From Paenibacillus sp. H1-7 (GTDB taxonomy: Bacteria > Bacillota > Bacilli > Paenibacillales > NBRC-103111): a stretch of 64,000 bases of DNA. How positions within the stretch are numbered: the stretch's first letter is position 1; every line of letters begins with the position of its first letter. Location: assembly GCF_022354825.1 (NCBI RefSeq), contig NZ_CP031168.1:3039501-3103500 (forward strand), in the 5' to 3' direction. The notes below the pieces were generated by a model. The model worked only from the letters and a program-made list of their open reading frames with translations. It searched no databases and had not been told where the DNA came from. Shown here one piece after another: positions 24,752-34,400 of the stretch. The position numbers and the translations under genes were made by a program.

Positions 24752-25195
24752 ATGAGTGATCTGTTGATGTGGGCGTCCGTAGTAGGCACAGGCGTCTTAG
24801 AATTATGGGCGGCGATACCGCTCGGCTTCACCTTGAAGCTGAATCCGGTCACGACAGCGGTCTTGAGCGCTTTGGGCTCTATGATCAGTGCGGTAATCGT
24901 TATTTTTTTCGGCACCTCGCTGCGCAATTGGCTCATCCGGCGGTTTCAGAGCAAGAAGGGCGGCAGAGGCGGCAGCATGGCCCGGATTTGGGACAAGTAC
25001 GGCATTCCGGGGTTAGGGTTCTTGTCGCCGTTGCTTACCGGGGCACCATTGGGAGCGGCGATAGGCATTTCGTTCGGAGCGGAGCCGAAAAAGCTGTTTG
25101 TATGGATGGCGACCGGGATCATTTTTTGGAGCGCAGTATTGACGTGGGCCGTAGCCATGGGCTTGACCGCATTCATGCCGGGGCTAGCCCCATAG
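24752..25195 (+). CDS. Small multidrug export protein family membrane protein
   Basis: A 147-residue membrane protein of the Sm_multidrug_ex (PF06695) type with about four helices. Recognisable stretches are TGVLELWAAIPLGFTLKLNP (N-terminal helix pair with the ExxxAIP motif), LGFLSPLLTGAPLGAAIGISFGAEP, and a last helix with GIIFWSAVLTWAVAMGL. A basic loop (RRFQSKKGGRGG) separates the halves. The family name rests on limited evidence, so transport of drugs should not be assumed. The ATG at 24752 was taken over the GTG at 24743 because it leaves a CGGGTG sequence upstream; the ribosome site is weak either way. Confidence 0.75.
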   Translation: MSDLLMWASVVGTGVLELWAAIPLGFTLKLNPVTTAVLSALGSMISAVIVIFFGTSLRNWLIRRFQSKKGGRGGSMARIWDKYGIPGLGFLSPLLTGAPLGAAIGISFGAEPKKLFVWMATGIIFWSAVLTWAVAMGLTAFMPGLAP

Positions 25196-25295
25196 CGATA
25201 AGCACGTAAGAGGAGCGGGCTAGGATGAATACGGACACGGGAGAGCGAGGCATACTTTAACGGTAATGCCAATGTAAGCGAGAGGAGGAGTATCC

Positions 25296-25394
25296 ATGTC
25301 CCGCAACAATGCGAACAATAACGGGAAAAAGTCGCAGCCTGGCAACAACCAGGATTCCGAGGTAGCCGGCTCCAGCAATAGGAAGAAGGAATAG
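25296..25394 (+). CDS. 32-residue hydrophilic protein, possibly spore-related
   Basis: A very short gene with strong signals: GAGAGGAGGAG 5-6 bases before the ATG and an immediate intrinsic terminator at 25413-25435. The product, beginning MSRNNANNNGKKSQPGNNQD and ending SSNRKKE, is almost entirely Asn, Gln, Ser, Gly and Lys with no hydrophobic residues apart from one Val and two Ala. That composition resembles minor small acid-soluble spore proteins, but no named family could be matched. It is in a 400-base gap between a membrane protein and a LuxR regulator. Confidence 0.6.
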   Translation: MSRNNANNNGKKSQPGNNQDSEVAGSSNRKKE

Positions 25395-25412
25395 CGCGCA
25401 TGAAACATCCGA

Positions 25413-25435
25413 CCGCCAGCAATGGCGGTTTTTTT
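25413..25435 (+). terminator. Intrinsic terminator
   Basis: CCGCCA (25413-25418), loop GCAA, TGGCGG (25423-25428), then seven T. It follows the 32-residue gene. Confidence 0.88.
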
Positions 25436-25581
25436 AATGGCCGCTCCTTTGTGAAAGGACCCCGATATAGGTTTTTCTCATTTGTAGGTTACCTTTTGTA
25501 ACAAAAGCGAAAGGGGAACTTTCGGCTTGTGTAGAATGTGTAAACTAACGTAAATTCCCAGTATAGGAGGACCATTGTCCG

Positions 25582-28218
25582 GTGAGCCAGTATAACCAAA
25601 TCAGCCATCCCGGTGCTACCCCGTACCCGCTGCTTAGCACGAAATTATACATTCCCAAGCAGCCGTCTTATCTCGTGACCCGCGAGCATTTATTGAAGAA
25701 AATGTCGTGGGCGATGAAGCGGAAGCTGACGCTGCTTACCTCGCCCCCGGGGTTTGGCAAAACGACGATCGTCAGTCATTGGGTGCATAATGAACAAATA
25801 AACGCAGGGTGGGTCTCTCTGGATCAGGGGGACAACGATTTAATGAGGTTCTGGAGCTACGTAATCGCCGCTTTCGATCGGCTCCATCCTGGGGTCGGAC
25901 ACAAATCGCTTCCGCTGCTGCAATCGATATCCTTCTCATTTGAACAGATGATCGGCTGGCTCGTTAATGACTTGTTTGAAATCGACGGCGAAGTCATTCT
26001 TGTGCTGGACGATTATCATCTGATCGTTTCGGAGGAGGTGCACCGCTCGCTTGCATTTTTTCTGGATCGGATGCCGCCGCAAATTCATCTTTGCATTATG
26101 AGCCGTCAACAGCTTCCCATCCCGGTGGGAACCCTTCGCGTACAAGGTGAGCTGAATGAAATCGGGCTTTCGGATTTGAAATTTTCCGAACGGGAAATAT
26201 CATCGTTCTGGCATCATCAAACCGGTGATGTGCCTGGAGAATCGTCGCTGAAATTGCTTTCCGAACGTACGGAGGGCTGGGTCGCCGGAGTTCAACTGGC
26301 GGTTTTGTCCCATGTATCCGGCCAGCAGGATACACTGAGCCATTTTATGGGGAATCATCGTTATGTGGCCGACTACTTGATGGAAGAAGTATTACTTCAC
26401 CTGCCCGAACGGCTGCGTCTGTTTTTGCTAAGAACCTCCGTTCTGGAAAGGCTCAATACCGAGCTATGCGCCGTATTGACGGGCGAGCAGGTTGAGGAGG
26501 GACTCCTGCGGGAAATCGAGAGGTCGCATTTGTTTCTCATTCCTCTCGACGGCGAGGGACAATGGTTCCGGTATCACCATTTGTTTGCCGATTTTCTGCG
26601 CAGCCGTCTTAAACAGGAGCGAGCCGAGGAACTGGTCACCCTGCATCAGAGGGCAAGCGTTTGGTACGAGCGGCACGGCCTGGTGAGGGAAGCGATCGAG
26701 CATGCTTTGGTAGGAGGCGTGACGGAGAAAGCATGCAGCCTCATACAAAGCATCGCGACTGAGATGCTGAAGCTGCGAGAGCTGACAACGCTGCATCGTT
26801 GGCTGAAGCAGCTGCCGGATCCGTTCCGGCATCGGCCCGGTCTGCTTATTCTGCAAATATGGACCGAGCTGCTGCAGGGCCGCAAGGAGCCACTGGATGA
26901 GTATGTGATCTTATTCCAAAAGGCAATGGAGCCGCTTAGCAAGGAAGAAGCCGCTCATTATGCGGGAGTTCGGGAGGATCTGGTCGTAGCGCAAATTTAT
27001 CAGGCGATGCTTGTCGCGGATAACAAGCGCGCATACTCCCTTATGGAAGCATTGGCCATGCGCGAAGATATACCCGAGATCGCGGGCTTGCCCATGCTGT
27101 TCGGACTCGGTATGGAGCTTAATGACCGAATCGTTCCTTTTACCCGCGGTTATTACGGTTTCAACGGACAATTGAAGCTCGCCGAGCGATATCACCGGCT
27201 ATACCATACATTTATTTCCAACCATCATTTCGATAACTTTCCTTTTACGGCTTATCAACGCGCAGCCCTGAGCGAGATTTGCTATGAAAGAAACCAATTG
27301 ACGGAATCGCTGCAGCTGGCGGAGGATGCGATCCGTATCGCCAAGCAAAGCAGCGTATGCGGGGCTTACGTTCCTGCGGTTATCGTACGGTCCAAAATAT
27401 ATTGGGCTCAAGGAGCCGAAGGTGAAGCGCTAACCGTCATTTGTGAAGCGATGGATTGGCTGCAGCAGACGCCCTATCGTTACTCTCATTGGATCGACCT
27501 GCTGCAAACTCAGCTCGTTCGCTTTTGGCTGCTCCAAGGCAATACGAGTGCGGCTAATGCATGGCTGGACCATGTCCCCTGGAGCAAGCAGCAGGACTGG
27601 AACGACCATCACGAGTTTGAAATGCTGACCTCCATACGAGTATTAATAGGAAAAAAAGAGGTTCAGACCGCCTATACGTGGTCGGAGCGGCTGTTGCAAA
27701 AGGCGAAGCGTTCCGGACGCATCCTGACGGAGCTTGAAGCGCTGCTGTGTCTCGCTGAAATTCATCATGAACGGGGGAACCTCCATACATGTATGCTGCA
27801 TTTGCACGAAGCCCTTATCATCGGTGAACGGGAAGGATATGCGAGAATTTTCGCCGATCATCCTGCGGAGCATTTGTTAAGCCAATATGCCGAAGTGCGA
27901 AAAAACCGGTACATGCCGGAAGTCCAGACTCCGGGCGTTTCCTTGCCCTACTTGCAGCAAATCATGGCGCTGTCCTCGGCAACAAGCTTATCCGGCGATC
28001 CTGCGGCGCGTGACCGATCAATCGTAGTCCCGTTAACGGCAAGGGAGCAAGAGGTGCTTCAGTTAATCGCTGAGGGTTTGTCCAACAAGGCGATTGCGGA
28101 AAGGCTCGTCTTGGCTGAAGGTACGGTCAAGCTTCATCTGCATCGGATCTACGGTAAGCTGCAGGTGAACGGACGTATTCAGGCGATCCAAAAAGCGAGC
28201 CAGCTTCGGCTTCATTGA
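25582..28218 (+). CDS. MalT-like ATP-dependent LuxR-family transcription activator
   Basis: A large STAND-type regulator of 878 residues. The N-terminal ATPase carries Walker A TSPPGFGKTTIVSHW (about residues 55-68) and Walker B EVILVLDDYHLI (about 138-147), the DDYH motif typical of MalT relatives. The middle (about 370-760) is made of helical TPR-like repeats that usually bind the inducer. The C-terminus is a LuxR-type HTH (LTAREQEVLQLIAEGLSNKAIAERL in part, then TVKLHLHRIYGKL). The start is GTG with TAGGAGG 11 bases upstream. It is followed 186 bases later by the giant surface protein gene in the same direction, which could be a target; the inducer is unknown. Confidence 0.85.
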   Translation: MSQYNQISHPGATPYPLLSTKLYIPKQPSYLVTREHLLKKMSWAMKRKLTLLTSPPGFGKTTIVSHWVHNEQINAGWVSLDQGDNDLMRFWSYVIAAFDRLHPGVGHKSLPLLQSISFSFEQMIGWLVNDLFEIDGEVILVLDDYHLIVSEEVHRSLAFFLDRMPPQIHLCIMSRQQLPIPVGTLRVQGELNEIGLSDLKFSEREISSFWHHQTGDVPGESSLKLLSERTEGWVAGVQLAVLSHVSGQQDTLSHFMGNHRYVADYLMEEVLLHLPERLRLFLLRTSVLERLNTELCAVLTGEQVEEGLLREIERSHLFLIPLDGEGQWFRYHHLFADFLRSRLKQERAEELVTLHQRASVWYERHGLVREAIEHALVGGVTEKACSLIQSIATEMLKLRELTTLHRWLKQLPDPFRHRPGLLILQIWTELLQGRKEPLDEYVILFQKAMEPLSKEEAAHYAGVREDLVVAQIYQAMLVADNKRAYSLMEALAMREDIPEIAGLPMLFGLGMELNDRIVPFTRGYYGFNGQLKLAERYHRLYHTFISNHHFDNFPFTAYQRAALSEICYERNQLTESLQLAEDAIRIAKQSSVCGAYVPAVIVRSKIYWAQGAEGEALTVICEAMDWLQQTPYRYSHWIDLLQTQLVRFWLLQGNTSAANAWLDHVPWSKQQDWNDHHEFEMLTSIRVLIGKKEVQTAYTWSERLLQKAKRSGRILTELEALLCLAEIHHERGNLHTCMLHLHEALIIGEREGYARIFADHPAEHLLSQYAEVRKNRYMPEVQTPGVSLPYLQQIMALSSATSLSGDPAARDRSIVVPLTAREQEVLQLIAEGLSNKAIAERLVLAEGTVKLHLHRIYGKLQVNGRIQAIQKASQLRLH

Positions 28219-28345
28219 GAGCAATGGCTTAGCTGCTGCCGAGTTGAGTTAGCATAAGCTAAGCAATGATTTCCTTACAGTACGGAAAAAGATATAACCG
28301 CCGCATATATCGTTCGTCAGATGGTTCCCGGTACCTCTTCTGATA

Positions 28346-28382
28346 TGATGAAAAAGTTGATATCGACTAAGCTTTTTATCAT
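28346..28382 (+). terminator. A/T-rich hairpin after the LuxR-type gene
   Basis: GATGAAAAAG pairs with CTTTTTATCATC with one bulge, around a 15-17 base loop. It is 130 bases past the LuxR-type stop and 35 bases before the giant gene. The T-run lies in the 3' arm rather than after it, so termination is only possible, and an operator role cannot be excluded. Confidence 0.35.
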
Positions 28383-28416
28383 CTGATTTCATTTCGGAAG
28401 GTGTGTGAAGGGAACG

Positions 28417-31400
28417 ATGAAGCGAATATGGGCTTGGATGCTGGTTGTGAGCCTGCTGCTGGAGCTCGCCATTCCGGCAGGGATAACCGCTGAGGCAGAA
28501 GCGTCCGGAGCATGGCGGCAGGAGCACGGTGGACCCACCGGCGTTCCGCTGCAAACCGTCAGCCGGAAAATCGGCGATCTGACGGCGGCGGTGATTCCCG
28601 CTGTGTATGAAATCCCTGCTTCGCCGAAGGGAAAGGAGCAGGGGAGCAGTGTGTCTAAGGCGGTATATCTGCTGCCGGAGGCGCCCCGTTTATTGCCGTT
28701 ACCTGCCTTGACCAATCTGCAAACGGTCGAGGTTGCCGGAACGGCTGCTTTGCATGCCGTCGTTACAGTATATACCAGTGTGGGCGGACACCATCGGGAG
28801 GAGATCGGGCAAGCCGAAGCATCGGTGGAGGATGGACCGGGCGTAGGACGGTTTCGGCTGACCCTTCCCCTTACGTCGGAGGGGGAGTACAGGGTTACTG
28901 CTGCAGCGGAAGTGAACGGACAGGTAAGTCCGGAGTCAGAGCCGGTCCAATTTACGGTCGATCGTACTGCGCCAACGCCCACGTGGGAGGTGCGCTGGAC
29001 GAATGTAGGCTATAACGAAATAGAGCTGCAGTGGGATCATCCGTTGATGGAGGACCCGAGCCATCCGGGCACTTACATAGAAGATCCTACCGTCGACCAT
29101 TACGTAGTCGAGAAAAACCGCCAAGTCGTTGCCGTCACGAAGGATCGGTACTATTTTGAAGGCGGCCTGGGTGAGATGGAGAAGATAGAATACGGCGTCC
29201 GTTCCGTCGATAAGGCAGGCAACCAGTCGGAAGAATACAATCTGTGGACATCCACCTTTCATAAAAATGCGCTGCTTGTAGCCAAAATTCCGGATCAAGC
29301 GGAATATCGGGAGGCGTACTGGCAGCCGACATTGAGTAAAGACGGCAAATCGGTCGCTTATATCGCCTATGATGCGAATCCGGCTCCGCCCCGACAGAGC
29401 GGTTACGGTATTTACGTATACGACATCCCGACAGGGCAAACGGAATGGATTGCCGATATGTTCGATGTCCAGTACAGGCTAGAAAGCGAGCAGCTGATCG
29501 ACATCAGTCCGGATGGTCGATACGTAGCCTATTTCGAGAATACGGACAACGGCGGGAACAACGTGGCGGTTTACGATAGAGTCGCGAAAACCAAAGACAG
29601 GCTGCCGCACGATTTCGGCAGCATGGCGTTGTCGGTATCGATAAGTGACGATGCGCAATGGCTCGCTTTCTCATCTGTCGCCGATGACGTCGTCAGCGGC
29701 GATACGAACGAATATAGCGATGTGTTTCTATATAACCGGTCCAGCAAGGAGCTGAAACGAATTTCCGTTTCCGCTGAGGGCAATCAGGGGAACGATGCCA
29801 GCTACAAATCGTTTATGTCCGCTGACGGCCGTTATGTCCTGTTCGTGTCGCTAGCCGGCAATCTGGTCACAGGGACAACGCAGTCCATGTGGAGACTGTA
29901 CCAGTATGACACAGCAACCGGGAAGCTGGAGTATGTCCCTGCGCTCAGGGAGGGCGGTATTGAGCTTCCCGTCTTCGATCCGAGCCTGTCGTCGGACGGC
30001 AGATATATCGTGTTTACTTCGGCATACGGAACCGAGGATAAGAGACTCTATATTATGGATCGTCAGACCGGACGGAGCGAAATCGTAATTTCGTTCCCGC
30101 GCAATGAGGATATAGGCATCAGGGATCCGAAAATGAGCAGCGACGGTAGATTTATCAGCATGGAATATTACAATTACGATCCCGGCAGCAGACCGGGGCC
30201 ATTGGGTATGTTTGACTCCCAATGGGGCGCCTTGCGGTATGACCGGGTAAACCAGGAGTTTCAGCGGCTCGGCAACCGGGCTGGAAGCACCTATGATACG
30301 AGCTTGAGCGGTGACGGCTCCAGAGTCGCATTTACCGTTGGCCGAAATTCGGTGTATGTCGTCTGCTTTGCGGAGGAGGAGCAATGCGACTTTACGTCCG
30401 GGCAAGAGGATCGGATCATGCGGCCCAGCTGGTCGCTTAATCAATCCGTATCCGGTTTCCCTGTAATGGGCGGCAGCTTTACCGTTCGCGCATACAGCGA
30501 AACAGGGGGAAGGCTGGAAGCTGTTGTTGATTACAAGGCACGTGCCGGCAGCGAGGCAGTGGCGAAGAAGCTTGTATTGCCGATGCCCGAGGCGGCAGGA
30601 AGCCCGGGATTATTTCTTGCCCAAGTTCAGGTGCCTTCGGATGCCTTCGAGCTGACCGGGATCAAAATCCGCTTGACTGACGAACCGGAACAGTTCAAGC
30701 AATTGACCTCGCTGCCTGTAAAAATAGCAGGGAAGCTTAAGGTGACGATCCAGACCGATTATCCCGATGCTTTGAGCGGTACTTCCGTAAACGTCTGGAG
30801 CAAATCGAAGCAGCTTGGTAACCGAAGCAGCCTGTCCAGACAATCCAATGCATGGATTGCTGGGATCGACCTGGCTGAAGCGGACGATTATGAAATCAAG
30901 GTTGTCGATTCTTCCGGCAAGAGCCTACAGTTCCAAGAAGGGATAGCTGTGCAAGGCGGAAGGGAAGCAAGCGTATCGGTTGCCGTTCGTCCGCAGGCTG
31001 AGCTTCATGTCAACGTGCGCAAAGATAACAACCGGGCTTCCGGCGAGCAGGTTGAATTTTACGATAGCCAGGATCGGCTGCTGTTCAGCGGTAGAACGGA
31101 CAGTAACGGAGACATATCGTTGTGGGGAGCACGGTTTGCCGGAGAGACCATCAGCATTCGCGTTGCTGCACGTTCCCCGTATGCTGAGCCGGACAGGATG
31201 TCCGTCCGCCTCGAGCCGGGCAGAAATGACCAATCGTTCTCTCTGGTCAAGATGACGACGGGGACGTTAAAAGGAAAAGTGACCGACGAAACAGGAGATC
31301 CGGCCGCGAATGCCAAAGTCGAGCTGTTTGCACAAGAAAAGGGATTGTGGCACGAGACGGTTACGGACGAGTCGGGCGTTTACCAGCTTTCAGCAGACGT

Positions 31401-34400
31401 AGGGAGCTATCTCGTTACTGCGAGCAGCGTTCGTCCGTTTGCCCAATCGATCCAGAGCCGGGTCGTGCAAATAATTCCTGGCGGAGCCTCGGTTGCAGAT
31501 TTGACACTATATAAGCAAATGACCGGCACCATAGCTATCGATGCCCGAATGAAGCCGATTGACGGCGATTGGCAGCGGATCGATATAGCCGATTGGAGGA
31601 CGGCTGTACATTACGGCTTGCAGATCAAATCGCCTCGCAGCTCGTTTTACTACAACACGGATAGCGTCATAGGAAATAAGCTGTCCGTAGGCAATTCGAC
31701 AGAGGGCGATACATTAGGCGTATGCATTAACGGGCGGGAGGCCGGACTGTCCGACCACTGCGATGAACTGGTTCTCGATGAGCGGCTTAGCGGTACGGCG
31801 GAGCTTCGTTTGGAGGAGAAGGGAAGAATACGCGGCGTTCTGGTTGGGGAATCGAAGCTGTCCGATTACCGTATTTCGGTCTTTTCCAAAGGGAGCGGGG
31901 GATCTTATGGCTTCAGCCATTACGGCAGCATGGACGGGAACGGCAGCTTTGCCGTATCGGTTCCGAAAAGCGGCGATTATCGAATTACGATCAGTAGTAT
32001 TTATGGATATTACTGGAACTCCCCTCGAAGCTCCTATTCCATCGATGTAACGGTGGGGGAAGGCGAACTGAGGGATCTTGGCCCGGTATCGATCCCTCCG
32101 GCCAATGCACTATTTCAAGGGAAACAGGGCAACGGCTACAATTCTCAGGAAGCAAGAGCTATGCCCGGCGATACGGTGACGATGCGAGGCAGCTACCGGC
32201 TTGCTGACGAAGCAGCGGTGAATGATGCTTCCATTGCCGTTTCGGTGCCGGCCGGTACTTCGCTTCTGAACGAAAGCGTCATGCTGAATGGCCTACTCGT
32301 CATGCCGATAGTGAAGGATGGCATTGCGACGATTCCTGTTGGCCGGATCGAGAAAGGGATAGACGGCTCTATCAGCTACCGGTTAAAGATCGAAGACCAA
32401 GCGTCACCGGATATTCAAGCACAAATGAATATTCAGTATTCGCGGCGCGGCGCGGTTGAGCCCAACGTCGAGCTGCTCGGCACCTCCTTCATCCGGGTCG
32501 GCCCTATTACACTGGAAGCTCCCGCCCGGTTTTTGAAGCACACGATGAAAGTGGGGGGGCGTGCGCCTGCTGGACAGACGGTAACTATCTATGCCGACGG
32601 GCGGATAGCAGGCCATGCCCAAGCGACACCGGGAGGACTTTGGTACACCGATATTACTCTTCCCGTGAAGGAAGCGGATACGGTATGGGGAGATATCAGC
32701 CGTTACCGGCTCCTTGCCAAGACGGAGAATGAGGAAGGGATGTCCCAGTCGCAATCGGTCATTGTGGCGATAGACCCCAATCAAGCCGTAATGACCAAAT
32801 TTACCATGAAGCAAGCCGGCGGACGCGTCATTGAATTTGATCCGGGTGAAGGCATTGCCCGATTCCCATTCGTTATAGTTCCCGGTATGCCTATGCATTT
32901 GGCAGCAGCCTTCAACGACCCGGAGAGAGTATCGAACGTGAGGGTGACTATTGGCGAGGAAGAGCTGACGGCGCAATGGAACGAGTCGTCCAAAGCGTAT
33001 GAAGCGATCTTTATTCCTTCAAACGGGGTTGGCACCGGTGTTTATATAACATATGACGAAAAGCCGAAGGATTACAAACCGAGACCGATCCCATCGACGA
33101 GGGATTGGGAAGCCTCGCTCAGCGGGCTTCCGGATATTTGGAGCCAGGCCGTCTATGAGACGGTGGAGGAAGAGGAGCTGCCGCCTTCGAAGCAAGCAAG
33201 CTTGGCCGACGACGGATATTACCGATCCAAACCGTTGAAGGTGACGTTTCCGACGAAAGATAAAGAAACGCTGTACGTCAGGTGGAAGATGAAGCCTGCG
33301 CCCAAACCGGCCGGCACCAGTAATAAACGGATTCCGTATGGGGATTATTCCATGGATGTCAATGAAGCTGCTGGTACCGTCACCATTAAAGCGACACTGC
33401 CGGCCTCCTTGTTAAGCCCTCAACAGCAGCAGGAGCTGTCGGCAGCATTTGGCGCCAAAGGAATTGAGGATCATGTAATCAACGTCCTGGAGCTAGTATT
33501 TAAAGACAGCGAAGCGTTCGGCAAGTTCGCAACCGGCATGGATTTGAAAGACTATGTCATGGATAGTATGGACTTCGCCAAATACGCGGACGATTTGATT
33601 GCATTCCAGGATTATGTCATTAACAGCGAATGTCACGGTCCTACAGTCAACCACTACATTAAGATGACGGATATGCTGTACGAACAGGCGGCAAGAACGT
33701 TAATCGTCAAAAATACGATGACCGGTCTCGGTTTGGTTGCAGGAACGCTGACCTTGGCGGTGCCTCCTGTTGGCGGCTTCGTTTTGGCCACTTCGTTTAC
33801 CGTCATCGGGGACATTGCCAAAGACAGCTGGGAGGAGAACTTGAACCAGCTCAAAGCCGAATTCGAGAAGGATAAGCAATGGCGGGACGACATGGCCGCT
33901 GCAGGAGCGATAGACCGCTGCAAGAAAAAAGATGATGACGACGAAGATGAAAAGAAAAAACGGCGCAAGGATGACGATAAAGTAGCCGACCCGACATGGA
34001 TCTGGGATCCGAGCGGGTATGTGTATGAAGCGGTTCCGGATAACCGGGTGGAGGGGGCGACCGCGACGCTGCTTCAGTTGGATCCGTCTTCAGGCCAGTG
34101 GCATGTATGGGATTCATCGTGGTTTGGCCAGCAAAATCCATTGATTACCGACAGCAACGGACGCTACGGCTGGGATGTGCCGGAAGGCAAGTGGAAGGTA
34201 CTGTATGAGAAGGAAGGGTATCTTCCTGCAGAGAGCGCGGAGCTGACGGTATTGCCGCCGCATTTCGATGTCAACGTCCCAATGACATCACTTGAGGCGC
34301 CCAAAGTGTCCGTAATTGAAGCTGTGTATGGATCGGGAGTTCAGGTAGGCTTCACGAAGTATATGCTGAATGAGACTGTGACCGGACCATTCTCCATAAA

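Noticed and set aside
25225..25260. 11-codon frame with a GGAGCGGG upstream
   Set aside because: Too short to support, with no sign of a leader-peptide attenuator downstream.
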